From: Ferruginibacter sp.
GTDB lineage: Bacteria > Bacteroidota > Bacteroidia > Chitinophagales > Chitinophagaceae
Assembly: GCA_028288705.1 (NCBI GenBank)
Contig: JAQBNH010000007.1
Coordinates: 124,001-188,000, forward strand
Direction: 5' to 3'
DNA: 64,000 bases
In this document: positions 54,707 through 63,836 of the stretch, in pieces
Numbering within the stretch: the first letter of the stretch is position 1
How the letters are laid out: the number at the start of each line of letters is the position of its first letter
Program-made: the position numbers and the translations under genes
The notes under the pieces: model-generated
Database searches by the model: none
What the model saw: the letters and a program-made list of their open reading frames with translations, nothing else
Told to the model about the DNA's origin: nothing

Positions 54707-54892
54707 TGGCAGATTTCAATTTCTTCCAGGCTGAATCCATTTTCAGTTGCTGCTTTCTCTCCTAGGAAATTCTAAAAAGCCTACCAGGCGAAAGTCATTA
54801 TCCTTCTTATTCACGGCAAAAAAAACGGAAAAATATTCCAACGGGAAAAATATGCCCGTCAGCGAGATTGTAAAACTTAAAAAAATAAATTT

Positions 54893-56200
54893 ATGGCAAA
54901 CGAAAATGAAAGCAGGCTGCCCTGCTGTCCTGAACTAATCAAAGATGATCACTGCGATGTAATCAATTTTAGCCGGGTGCTTAGTTATCCTACCAACAGC
55001 TTGGCCGGGAACAGGAGAAGGATTAACGTGGAAGTCATTCTTCATTTTAAATTTTCCCGTTGTACGCTTGGCCTTACTTTGGGCGACCCAGCTTACAGCA
55101 CCACCCTTCTGCCCGGCGAGCGCGTGCGGTTAGCTACAACAGACCGCCGGAGCCGCTTTACCTATGATAGTGAAACAAAACTGAGTTATCGCAGCGAACA
55201 GATTTCAGAAGAGCAATATTTCATGACGGCCACGCAAAAATATATGGCTGATGCATCTGCCGCGCAATCAGGCCATGCTGAAAGTTCTTCTGAAGGGCAA
55301 TGGGATTTTCACGGTGATGCTGAAGGGAGCATTGGCATCTTCAGCCTGAGCGCAAGTGCCAGTACCAGCGCGGGTGGCAGCCATAACAATCATTCCGTTG
55401 CAGACTATCTTAACCAGCAAAAAACACATGTGCAAAGTGCCGCGTCGCAGGCGGTGAGTTCCACACGAAAAGCCCATTCAGTCTCGGTTGGGGAAGTGAG
55501 CAATCGCGTTCATATCGAAGGTGAGTCAGAAGATCATTTTGAAGCCTCTTCCAGGGAATTCAGCAATTACAATAAATGCCACGCAGTCACATACATGTTT
55601 TACCGGCTGAATAAAAAACAGCGGATAAAATTTGAACTGTTGTCAATCGAGCGCCGGGTATTAGATGATAACGCTCCGGTTGGCGGCATCCTGCAACCCG
55701 GGAAAAAGAAAGTACCGATCGCCCTCGTACCACAGGATCTTCCGGCTACCGTAACGTTAAGAAAAAGCCCGGTGCTCGCAGGAGTGAACGCGGGCTCATT
55801 ATCTGTCGCAATGGACGCATCCGCTCTTACTTCTTTGGCGCAATCTCCATTAAGCAGGGTTGTTTTTAATTCCGAAAATTCAGGTGCCGCGATCGAAGGC
55901 GAAACACGCGTTCGTGCGTTGAAAGAAGTTGATGAACAATTAATCAGTAAAAACCTGATCGATAAAAACGGGCAGGTCAGCAAAGAAATCAAGCAACAAA
56001 TAGATTTCGAAATGGAATTTTCGCTGCCCACTCCCGGCATTATTGTAAAGGGTTGCCTGGATGACTGTGACGTTTGTGAACCATTATTAAAAGAACGGAT
56101 GCAACTGGAGAACGACCTGTTGCGCAAGCAAATTGAATTGCTGGATAAATCCCAGGAGTACCGATGCTGCCCGATTGCAGCAGAAAATGATAACGCTTAA
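54893..56200 (+). CDS. Unknown protein A of the accessory cassette (435 aa)
   Basis: I do not recognise a family. There is no signal peptide. Residues 45-110 form a beta-rich, conserved-looking block (LGDPAYSTTLLPGERVRLAT, TTDRRSRFTYDSETKLSYR). Residues 119-190 are low complexity, rich in Ala, Ser, His and Gly. A second block (residues 225-260, KCHAVTYMFYRLNKKQRIKFE) follows. The end has a C-x3-C-x2-C cluster at residues 388-395, a heptad-like helix (residues 396-425) and a CC pair. It is the first gene of a tightly packed set with B, DUF1360 and D, 51 bases before B. Confidence 0.8.
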   Translation: MANENESRLPCCPELIKDDHCDVINFSRVLSYPTNSLAGNRRRINVEVILHFKFSRCTLGLTLGDPAYSTTLLPGERVRLATTDRRSRFTYDSETKLSYRSEQISEEQYFMTATQKYMADASAAQSGHAESSSEGQWDFHGDAEGSIGIFSLSASASTSAGGSHNNHSVADYLNQQKTHVQSAASQAVSSTRKAHSVSVGEVSNRVHIEGESEDHFEASSREFSNYNKCHAVTYMFYRLNKKQRIKFELLSIERRVLDDNAPVGGILQPGKKKVPIALVPQDLPATVTLRKSPVLAGVNAGSLSVAMDASALTSLAQSPLSRVVFNSENSGAAIEGETRVRALKEVDEQLISKNLIDKNGQVSKEIKQQIDFEMEFSLPTPGIIVKGCLDDCDVCEPLLKERMQLENDLLRKQIELLDKSQEYRCCPIAAENDNA

Positions 56201-56251
56201 AACAACATCAGATCCTGGTAACATCAGGATGAACCAATCAAAAAATTATTT

Positions 56252-58528
56252 ATGGAACAGCTTAGAAAACTGGCGTTCGAAGTGAATTTTGAACAGCCCT
56301 TAAAAGAAGACCTGGTGCTGGCAGGCTTCCTTTTTCATTGCAATGGCTATTTATTGCAGCAGCAGTTGGTAAGGAAAAATGTGCTAGAATTTGATCTCAG
56401 CAATTTCACACACAAAGAAAAAGAAACAGAACAACGAAGTCTCGACAGTAAACAATTACGTGTACTGATCGCACCCGTTACGGAGAAAATTATGAAAGGC
56501 ATCCGCACGCTGGAAGATCTGGAAAAATTAAAGCCTTATGAGCCCGTACTCAGGAAAAATTCTGATGGCATGTTCTCCATTCTTCCGATTCCCATCCAGA
56601 TCTCCCAGCACTGGCCTCGTTGCCATTGCCGTGTAACGGGCAAAGTCTCGAAATGGTTTCTTACAGGCAGCACTTGGGAAAACAGGGCGATCTGCAGGGC
56701 GCGTGTGCATATCTGCGATGTAGATTCCATCCGCTACTGGATCTACAAAATTCCAGACCGTATTATTGCACGCATTCCGGATGCCATCCTTCATCCAAAA
56801 GAGATTGTTCGTTTTCCGATCCCGGTTCCGGACCCACCGCCGTTTCTGCGAAATGCCATATTACCCTCAGCACCCATCGCTGCAAATCTGTTTAAAAAAT
56901 CTTCACCAGATGAAAAATTAATGGGTCATGCTGCAACACTCCCGGAATTGCCACTGGAATTACGTCAGACGCTTGTGTCACGAAACCTCGACCATATCCG
57001 CGAAGCGATCATCAGTAATTACGCTGTGCTTCACCCCTGGTTTTGCCTTTGGCCGTGGTGGTGGCCTTACTTTTATCAATTGCAGGAATTAGCGGTTGAC
57101 TATACAGACGCAAACGGCCGCTTCGACGCAAACGTAAGCTACCAGTGCTTCCGCGACCGCCCGGACATTTATATCTGGATCGACTATATGATTAACGGGG
57201 CATGGCAGATTATTTATCAGCCACCTGTTCCCTGCAATGTTCGCTGGGATTATCAATGCGGCACGCCGATCAATATCCAGGTAACAGATCCACGTGTTCC
57301 GGGAAATTGCTGTTGTGATTGTCATATTCCGGGTGATGCAGTCTGGATCAGATCTGTTGGTGCTGTCAGCGTTTCTCATATTCTGCAAAACACGCTAATG
57401 GCAGCGCCTCCGGGACAATCCGTTCCTTACCAACGGCAGGGACTAACCGATGCTTCCGCAGCTTATGATCCTGGATTTTACACCGCCATTAATAATGATT
57501 ATCGCAGGCCTTTCGGTGGTAGTCCGTCTTTATATATGGGGTTCGGCAGCAGCCTTCCAAACAATAATATTTACTACTATCGCTGGAGTTATCGCCAGCT
57601 GCAAAATGCTGATCTCGATCCGGTGGCAGATTTTTTTAAACCCCTCGAACCTGCCGGAGTTATTATCAACAAAGGTTACCAGTATGAATACACTGACGTG
57701 AACGGAGACACGCAATTTGCCCCCGGCAGCGTAACATTAGGACCCGTTCCGGTTGGTGGAAACAACCTGTACATTATCCCTCCTGAACACCCGGATATGG
57801 CCCCATTCAATGTGCCGGAATTTAGTCCGGACTGGCATGAACCAACCGACATGATGCTAACGATGAGCTTTGACTCAACCAGTTTAAAAAGAGGAACCAT
57901 TCCTGGTGGGGATGGCATGTATGAATTCCGCCTCGAATTATTTGACCAGGCTGGAAATTTGTTGACCAACCTTCCGAGATCAGTTTACAAATCGCCGGAT
58001 CACAACAACAGCGGTTATAGTGTAAATGCGCCGGATGATTTGTTAGATCTCGGCCCGGGTGCTACTGCGCGTGCATTCTCTATGAAAATGAGAATTGATA
58101 ACGGGCAATGCCAGGGAGAAGTATTTACGGTGAATGTAAATGGCGCGCCGGCATCCCTGGATTGCTGCGGATTTGCCGCGTACAAACCTGGTGGCGTGGA
58201 AGCCGATTTGTCTTTGACCTTCCTGGCCACACACCCGCACAACTTTGCCGTATTCTCTTTCGGGGTAGAAAAGGGAACTTGCGGAGGTGTGCCAAACGCA
58301 GGAGCTTCCGGCCAGGTGATTGATGACGCCGGTGGTTACACATTAACGGCAGGTGTCTATGAAAAACATTTCACGCCCCAACAATTGCTGGATCAATGTT
58401 ATAATAATGGAACCGGAAAAGCGGCTTTCGCAGAGACACTGCACATTGCAGCAATTGCGACTGACGGCTATAACAGACTAACCGGTAAAGATGCAGGCGA
58501 CGTTGCTGCATTTGCACTGGAACCTTGA
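56252..58528 (+). CDS. Unknown Trp/Cys-rich multi-domain protein B (758 aa)
   Basis: No signal peptide. Residues 122-180 resemble a carboxypeptidase-regulatory or transthyretin-like beta-sandwich (CHCRVTGKV, ICRARVHICDVD), followed by a Pro-rich linker (residues 190-198). A Trp cluster lies at residues 263-272 (WFCLWPWWWP), then a second similar sandwich (DYTDANGRFDANVSYQC, residues 283-299), and a CCCDC cluster at residues 353-357. The C-terminal half (residues 400-758) is Gly/Asn/Pro-rich and looks all-beta. I cannot name a function. It ends in a one-base overlap with the DUF1360 gene. Confidence 0.8.
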   Translation: MEQLRKLAFEVNFEQPLKEDLVLAGFLFHCNGYLLQQQLVRKNVLEFDLSNFTHKEKETEQRSLDSKQLRVLIAPVTEKIMKGIRTLEDLEKLKPYEPVLRKNSDGMFSILPIPIQISQHWPRCHCRVTGKVSKWFLTGSTWENRAICRARVHICDVDSIRYWIYKIPDRIIARIPDAILHPKEIVRFPIPVPDPPPFLRNAILPSAPIAANLFKKSSPDEKLMGHAATLPELPLELRQTLVSRNLDHIREAIISNYAVLHPWFCLWPWWWPYFYQLQELAVDYTDANGRFDANVSYQCFRDRPDIYIWIDYMINGAWQIIYQPPVPCNVRWDYQCGTPINIQVTDPRVPGNCCCDCHIPGDAVWIRSVGAVSVSHILQNTLMAAPPGQSVPYQRQGLTDASAAYDPGFYTAINNDYRRPFGGSPSLYMGFGSSLPNNNIYYYRWSYRQLQNADLDPVADFFKPLEPAGVIINKGYQYEYTDVNGDTQFAPGSVTLGPVPVGGNNLYIIPPEHPDMAPFNVPEFSPDWHEPTDMMLTMSFDSTSLKRGTIPGGDGMYEFRLELFDQAGNLLTNLPRSVYKSPDHNNSGYSVNAPDDLLDLGPGATARAFSMKMRIDNGQCQGEVFTVNVNGAPASLDCCGFAAYKPGGVEADLSLTFLATHPHNFAVFSFGVEKGTCGGVPNAGASGQVIDDAGGYTLTAGVYEKHFTPQQLLDQCYNNGTGKAAFAETLHIAAIATDGYNRLTGKDAGDVAAFALEP

Positions 58529-58875
58529 TGATTGACGAACCAAAACAAGATCAGATGACCCCATTTCTTTTCCTGCTGATTTGCCTCGCATGCTGGCGGC
58601 TCACACATTTATTAAGTAAAGAAGACGGGCCTTTTGATCTTGTTTATCTCTTAAGAAAAAAAGCAGGAGCAGGTTTCTTCGGGAGCCTGCTCGACTGCTT
58701 TTATTGCGTCAGCATCTGGATCGCATTCCCGTTGGTTTTGGCGCTGGGATACTTTTGGTGGGAAAAACTGCTGTACTGGCTGTCCGTTTCAGGAGCGGCC
58801 TGCATCCTCGAACAGGCAACGACGACGAAACCGAAACTGCCACAGGATCAGTTGCCAGATTATAAAGAAGACTAA
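58528..58875 (+). CDS. DUF1360 family membrane protein
   Basis: 115 residues from ATG at 58528 (the stop TGA of B shares its A). Family signature: CWRLTHLLSKEDGPFDLVYLLRK in two parts (RLTHLL, EDGPFDLV), then LLDCFYCVSIWIAFP. Two or three hydrophobic segments place it in the membrane. DUF1360 proteins are found in many bacteria, but I know of no function. Its position suggests it anchors or moves the A/B products at the membrane. Confidence 0.82.
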   Translation: MIDEPKQDQMTPFLFLLICLACWRLTHLLSKEDGPFDLVYLLRKKAGAGFFGSLLDCFYCVSIWIAFPLVLALGYFWWEKLLYWLSVSGAACILEQATTTKPKLPQDQLPDYKED

Positions 58876-58884
58876 ATTATTTGT

Positions 58885-59136
58885 ATGTGTAATTGCGGTG
58901 ATAAAAGAGAAAGTTTTTCAGCGCAACCTTTCCGGTTGGCGAAAGAAAATATTTCAAAGCAGGAGTCGAAGATGTGGCCCGATGTGCATTTCACATACAC
59001 CGGGAAAACCGCATTAACCATCCGGGGAACCATCAGCGGCAAAAATTACCGGTTTGAAAAATCGGGGGAACGTTTGCTGGTCGATTACCGCGACGCTTCT
59101 GCTTTTATGCAGGTTCCGGTGCTCAAAAAAATATGA
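58885..59136 (+). CDS. Small protein D of the accessory cassette (83 aa)
   Basis: 83 residues. The N-terminus has a C-x-C pair (MCNCG). The C-terminal part (residues 32-83, including FTYTGKTALTIRGTISG and YRFEKSGERLLVDYRDA) is a compact beta domain resembling short phage or tail-associated proteins I have seen. This is an impression and not a verified match. It starts 9 bases after DUF1360, and its stop abuts that of ispG (TGATCA). Confidence 0.7.
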   Translation: MCNCGDKRESFSAQPFRLAKENISKQESKMWPDVHFTYTGKTALTIRGTISGKNYRFEKSGERLLVDYRDASAFMQVPVLKKI

Positions 59137-61116
59137 TCAGGCAGGATCGATCCAAACCTCACTTTCTTTTAAAAGATTGATCAGTTCTTCCACTGCCACT
59201 TCGCTATCTATATTTCTTTTTACCACTTCTTTGCCGCGGTATAACGTAATCTTGCCGATACCGCTACCCACATAGCCGAAATCGGCATCGGCCATTTCCC
59301 CGGGCCCGTTTACAATACAACCCATGATGGCGATCTTCAGCCCTTTCAGGTGATTGGTGACGTTACGGATTTTCGCCGTGGTTTCCTGTAATTCAAAAAG
59401 CGTGCGGCCGCAGCTCGGGCAACTGATATATTCTGTTTTGGAGATACGAGTTCGTACGGCTTGTAAAATGGAGAAAGATGTATTATTTAGAAACTGGTGA
59501 TTGTTATTGGATGCCAGGTACGTGCGTCCGCTCACCTTTTGATTACTCATCTTCGACGGATCATTCATCAGCCAGATTCCATCTCCCATTCCATCTAAAA
59601 ATAACCCGCCTGCAACTGCAGAAAAATGGATCAGCTGCTCATCAATATTGGTATGCATGCTTTCAACCGCGATGATCACCGGGCACTGAACCCCGTCATT
59701 CATCAGGCCTGCAATAAAATTCCGCATCTGTTGCATCGCGTTTTCTGCGCTGCTATAAATACAAAGCACCAGCGTTGAATTTTTCCTGGCAGCTTCAACA
59801 ATTGTTGGATGCGGCTGACTGATATCTAATGAAATAAAATTCTGAACGGGTGATAATTGCGTTGCAGTTAAAAACTCAGCACCGAAAAATAAGGGAAAGT
59901 ATTTCTGACGATCTTCCTGCGCCAGCCAGGTTTTGTAATTGCAGATTACGCGCAGTGTTCCGGGCAATGCAAAGGACACCAGTTTGTCTCCGCTGTGAAT
60001 AAAATCCGCCGCTGCATCAGCAATGTTCCACTTATCTGTTTGCTCATTGTAAGTATAGCCAATTGAAGGAAGATCTGCTGGAGATACGTTTGCTGCCGCC
60101 ATAAAATCTGCGATCACTACCGGCACGTTCTTCCCCCCTGTGTGAGAAACCGCATGGGTTTCGCGGCGCCGGTATTCAAATGGTGAGTAAGGTAATCTAG
60201 ATTGCTCATGCTTAGTGCCGGATGCTTGTTTGCGGTGCTGGTATCTTTCAACAAGATCACGACAAACCGGGATTTCAAATTCAGGATCTTCTGTAAGGCT
60301 TACACGGATCGTATCACCGATGCCATCTTCCAATAATGAGCCAATGCCAATAGCGGATTTAATTCTGCCATCCTCACCATCACCCGCTTCCGTAACGCCA
60401 AGATGCAAGGGATAACATTCACCAAATTCCTGCATCATATGCTGGATAAGTAAACGATACGCCTGCACCATCACGAGTGGATTGCTGCTCTTCATACTCA
60501 GGATCACCTGGTGATAATCTTCCGCGCGCGCGATACGCAAAAATTCCATGGCACTTTCTACCATGCCATTTGCAGTGTCGCCATAACGGCTCATGATGCG
60601 ATCACTGAGGCTGCCATGATTCGTACCGATGCGCATTGCCGTGCCATGCTCCTTGCAAATTTTTACAAGCGGTGTGAAACGTTCGCGGATCCGCTCAATT
60701 TCTTCCGCATATTCTTCATCGGTATATTCGAGCTGCTCAAATTTTTTCTTGTCGACGTAATTGCCGGGGTTCACCCGCACTTTCTCAATGATCCGCGCGG
60801 CGATCTCCGCAGCATTGGGCGTGAAGTGAATATCAGCCACTAACGGGGTCTCGTACCCGAGATTCCGCAGTTCATCTTTTATCAGTTGTAAATTCTCTGC
60901 TTCCTTTTTTGACGGTGCCGTGATGCGCACGAGTTCTGCTCCGGCTTCGATACAGCGAATGGTTTGTGCTACAGTTGCTGCAGTATCCATAGTATCCGTC
61001 GTTGTCATCGTTTGAACCCGGATGGGATTATTGCCACCAATCAATAAATTACCTACACGTACTTCCCTTGTCTTCAGCCTCCTGTATTCCGTTAACGATT
61101 CACTATATAACTGCAT
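59137..61116 (-). CDS. ispG: 4-hydroxy-3-methylbut-2-enyl-diphosphate synthase (long type)
   Basis: Iron-sulfur enzyme of the MEP isoprenoid pathway that converts the cyclodiphosphate to HMBPP. The N-terminal TIM-barrel part has GNLLIGGNNPIRVQTMTTTDT and IRIGTNHGSLSD-type motifs. The cluster cysteines are C566 and C569 (CPSCGRTLFE) and C600 (GCIVNGPGE). The 659 residues reflect a roughly 250-residue insert between the barrel and the C-terminal domain, the form found in plants, Chlamydiae and Bacteroidota. It converges on cassette gene D. Confidence 0.97.
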   Translation of the reverse strand: MQLYSESLTEYRRLKTREVRVGNLLIGGNNPIRVQTMTTTDTMDTAATVAQTIRCIEAGAELVRITAPSKKEAENLQLIKDELRNLGYETPLVADIHFTPNAAEIAARIIEKVRVNPGNYVDKKKFEQLEYTDEEYAEEIERIRERFTPLVKICKEHGTAMRIGTNHGSLSDRIMSRYGDTANGMVESAMEFLRIARAEDYHQVILSMKSSNPLVMVQAYRLLIQHMMQEFGECYPLHLGVTEAGDGEDGRIKSAIGIGSLLEDGIGDTIRVSLTEDPEFEIPVCRDLVERYQHRKQASGTKHEQSRLPYSPFEYRRRETHAVSHTGGKNVPVVIADFMAAANVSPADLPSIGYTYNEQTDKWNIADAAADFIHSGDKLVSFALPGTLRVICNYKTWLAQEDRQKYFPLFFGAEFLTATQLSPVQNFISLDISQPHPTIVEAARKNSTLVLCIYSSAENAMQQMRNFIAGLMNDGVQCPVIIAVESMHTNIDEQLIHFSAVAGGLFLDGMGDGIWLMNDPSKMSNQKVSGRTYLASNNNHQFLNNTSFSILQAVRTRISKTEYISCPSCGRTLFELQETTAKIRNVTNHLKGLKIAIMGCIVNGPGEMADADFGYVGSGIGKITLYRGKEVVKRNIDSEVAVEELINLLKESEVWIDPA

Positions 61117-61130
61117 AAAAAAATATTAGG

Positions 61131-61138
61131 CAAAATTA
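61131..61138 (-). promoter_or_regulatory. Candidate -7 element for ispG (TAATTTTG)
   Basis: A full TAnnTTTG match 14 bases upstream of the ispG ATG; no well-spaced TTG is seen. Confidence 0.35.
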
Positions 61139-61228
61139 ACGACAATACCGGCTTGTCGATTGATTTTTATCGCGTTTAAAGGGAATAAAGTTGGCCCAAA
61201 TTAAAGGAGTAACAAAGAATAGCTTAAC

Positions 61229-62881
61229 CTACCAATCTTTCTCAGGCTTATTTACTGATTGTGCATTCACCTTATGCAATTTATCCTGGAGATTTTTCTC
61301 CTGTTGCATCAAAGCTTTCAGCTTTTCTTCCGCATCCTTTTTGGTAAGGCGTGAAGGCTGAGGTTTAGGATCATCCTGCTGATCTTTATTTTTCTGTTGG
61401 TCCTGGTCTTTGTTCTTGTTTTTATTCTTTTGATCCTGCTGGTTTTTTTCTTTCTGTTGTTGCAGTGCTTTTTGCAGGTTATGCCGCGCGTCCTCATCAT
61501 TTTGATTCAGCTTCAGCGCGTTTTTATAAGCGTCTATACATTCTGGTATTTTATTGTTGTTCTGCAGTACAACGCCTTTGTTGTAAAATGCTTTTGATTT
61601 TTCCAGCGGCGTTTTCAATTGAGCAATGGCATTGTCGTATGCAACAACAGCCTCATCCACTTTCTGACCTTTATAAGTGGCGTTGCCCAAATTATATTGA
61701 GCGGTAGCATTGGCAGGATTTTTCTTCACAACCGTGCCGTAAGCTGCCTGCGCCCCATCATAATTTTTTTTCGCATAAGCATCATTGCCCTGCTTGATAA
61801 TCTCTTTTTCAGATTGTGCAAATAATGCAGCGGAAGGCAACAGCAACATCAGCAATACAGCAACAGCAGGTTTTATTTTTTTCACTACCTGTTGTTTTTT
61901 TGTTTCTGATAAAAACAATTCTATCAATAACAGTAAAAATGCGGCTCCCAGGAAATATTGAAAATAGCTCTGATAGTTCATAAGAGAATCATCTTGAATG
62001 TTTCGCTGATCCATTGTATTGAGTTCAGCGGCAATATTGTTTACTACATCTTCCGTATTCACAAACAATTGATATGCACCGTTACCTTTAGCAGCAATAT
62101 CTTTTAATTCTTCTTCATTCAACCGCGAGATGACAGTGTTCCCTTCATTGTCTTTTTTAAGATCTCCTGTTGCTTCATCCATGATCGGGGCACCTTGCGG
62201 AGAACCAATGCCAATGGCATTTATCAGTACACCTTCTGATGCCATTTGCTCAGCAGTTGTTAAAGCTGATTCGTCATGATCTTCTCCGTCACTGATCAGG
62301 ATAACGGCTTTGTATTTTTTTTCTTTGGAATTGAACGAAGCATAACACATTTTCAATGCATCACCGATAACGGTGCCCTGTGTTGGAATTGATTCCGGCG
62401 TTGCCGCGTTTAAATACATTTTCGCTGCAGCATGATCACCGCTCAAAGGCATCTGCAAATAAGCTTTACCGGCAAAAACTACGATACCGATCCGATCATT
62501 GCTCATCCGGTCGATCAGCCGGCTCAATACCTGTTTGGCCCTCTCCAGCCTGTTAGGTTTAATATCCTGGGCAAGCATGCTCTTACTTACATCCAGCGCG
62601 ATCATCACGTCTACACCGTTGCGGTTGATCTTATCTCCACCACTTGGCGTTCGAAGATTCGCCAGCGCAAGCACCAAAATACCCATAGCTAAAAAAAGGA
62701 AAATAAATTTCTTTAGAAAAGACGCTGAGTTGTATTGGCCCATTAACTGCTTTACCAGGCTTTCATCACCGATCATTTTGATCACTTTCTTCTTACGGTT
62801 TCGCGCGTAAAAAAAGATGAGCAGCATTACGGGAAGTAATACTAACAGCGAAAGGAAAATGACGTATTGAAATGCGGGCAT
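61229..62881 (-). CDS. BatB-BatC fusion: VWA domain plus TPR domain
   Basis: 550 residues. The N-terminal part (residues 1-330) is a BatB-like membrane protein: two TM helices, a VWA domain with MIDAS motif DVSKS (residues 97-101), ISDGEDHDES, and a third TM helix near residue 310. Then KKIKPAVAVLLMLLLPSAALFAQ-type sequence (residues about 333-355, in two parts here: KPAVAVLLMLLL and PSAALFAQ) looks like the signal peptide of a separate BatC. TPR repeats follow (residues 360-470), then a Lys/Gln/Asp-rich low-complexity tail. batA and batD are not adjacent. In most Bacteroidota BatB and BatC are separate genes. Confidence 0.85.
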   Translation of the reverse strand: MPAFQYVIFLSLLVLLPVMLLIFFYARNRKKKVIKMIGDESLVKQLMGQYNSASFLKKFIFLFLAMGILVLALANLRTPSGGDKINRNGVDVMIALDVSKSMLAQDIKPNRLERAKQVLSRLIDRMSNDRIGIVVFAGKAYLQMPLSGDHAAAKMYLNAATPESIPTQGTVIGDALKMCYASFNSKEKKYKAVILISDGEDHDESALTTAEQMASEGVLINAIGIGSPQGAPIMDEATGDLKKDNEGNTVISRLNEEELKDIAAKGNGAYQLFVNTEDVVNNIAAELNTMDQRNIQDDSLMNYQSYFQYFLGAAFLLLLIELFLSETKKQQVVKKIKPAVAVLLMLLLPSAALFAQSEKEIIKQGNDAYAKKNYDGAQAAYGTVVKKNPANATAQYNLGNATYKGQKVDEAVVAYDNAIAQLKTPLEKSKAFYNKGVVLQNNNKIPECIDAYKNALKLNQNDEDARHNLQKALQQQKEKNQQDQKNKNKNKDQDQQKNKDQQDDPKPQPSRLTKKDAEEKLKALMQQEKNLQDKLHKVNAQSVNKPEKDW

Positions 62882-62990
62882 AACTGGTTACTGCAATTTA
62901 CTGCTTTGACAGGCGGCTGCTGTTAAAAAAACAATAATAAGAAATAATCATTCCAAATTGTTTTTGAGGCAGTTGCAAATAATAGATCAA

Positions 62991-63809
62991 CTATTTTTTG
63001 CCTTGCATAAAGCCCAGTTCTTTAAGAATATCTTTCGTGATATTCAGGCGGATGGGCTTCATATCAATATCCTTATCTTTTGATTTTACCAAAGTAACAA
63101 AGAAATATACATGGCGGTTCTCTTCTATCCATCCTGCCAGCCAACCAATGGCATTATTGCTTTCGTCAAACCCCCAGCCCGTTTTATAACTCAGTTTATA
63201 GGCGGTATTGTCTTCCTGTAACATGACGTTACGAACAGTTTGCTGAACGGATTTGCGGAAGGGCAGCTGGTCAAAGTAAAGGCGTTTGAGCAAACCGAGC
63301 TGTTCGTCGGGCGATATTTTTAGTTTATTATTCAGCCAGAAGGAATCAATCGGCCCGCTAATGTTTTTATTTCCGTAACCAATACTGTCGATCCAGGCCT
63401 TCATGGTATCAGCTCCGATCCTGCGCGCCACTTCCTGGTAATAAGCCACATTGCTTACTTTAAATGCTTCTTTCATCGACATGTCTTTATTCCAGTCCTC
63501 ATTCCATCTTTTCACTCCATCCCATTTGATCAGCATATTTTCATCTGTAATCCGGCCAGTCTGCAGACCAATCAACGAGTTCACAATTTTAAAAGTAGAC
63601 GCTGGCAACATCCGTGTGGTATCGAGCGCCATGTTGTAAACGGTTACCTGGCCATCCGTATTATTCAACATGGTGAAACATCCGTCTACATTTTTTGCAT
63701 CAAAATATTTTTTGAGACCGTTATCAATTTTCGCCCGGTTAACAGAGCAGGATGCGAGGGAAAGTAAAATAAAGGAGAAGGTAAGTGTTGGGAGAGCAGC
63801 AATTTTCAT
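62991..63809 (-). CDS. Class D beta-lactamase, predicted lipoprotein
   Basis: 272 residues. A signal peptide ends in a lipobox, LASC with cysteine 21, so it is probably membrane-anchored. The active-site motifs are S71-T-F-K74, S119-N-V121, Y145-G-N147, W158 and K209-T-G211, all in class D order. The WLAGW block (residues 223-227) is also conserved. Class D enzymes hydrolyse penicillins; some hydrolyse oxacillin or carbapenems. The gene lies in ordinary chromosomal surroundings with no mobile element, so it is likely intrinsic. Confidence 0.93.
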   Translation of the reverse strand: MKIAALPTLTFSFILLSLASCSVNRAKIDNGLKKYFDAKNVDGCFTMLNNTDGQVTVYNMALDTTRMLPASTFKIVNSLIGLQTGRITDENMLIKWDGVKRWNEDWNKDMSMKEAFKVSNVAYYQEVARRIGADTMKAWIDSIGYGNKNISGPIDSFWLNNKLKISPDEQLGLLKRLYFDQLPFRKSVQQTVRNVMLQEDNTAYKLSYKTGWGFDESNNAIGWLAGWIEENRHVYFFVTLVKSKDKDIDMKPIRLNITKDILKELGFMQGKK

Positions 63810-63836
63810 GAACAGTTTTTCTGGTTGAAATAAATT

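Larger units (their letters stand above)
54589..54892. other. 304-base divergent intergenic region, nadB / accessory cassette
   Basis: Holds the nadB -7 element TATTTTTG (54610-54617, minus) and a promoter-like TTG-N20-TAGTTTTA (54676-54706, plus) for the cassette. The remaining 180 bases before 54893 are an A/T-rich leader with no strong hairpin. A 63-codon ORF at 54747-54938 overlaps the next start in another frame and is rejected. Confidence 0.5.

Noticed and set aside
54747-54938. 63-codon ORF in front of the accessory cassette
   Set aside because: It overlaps the start of gene A in another frame and has a Lys-rich, random-looking sequence.
58885-59136. Prophage remnant based on the phage-like look of gene D
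   Set aside because: No capsid, terminase, integrase or tail genes and no direct repeats flank it; the resemblance is only an impression.
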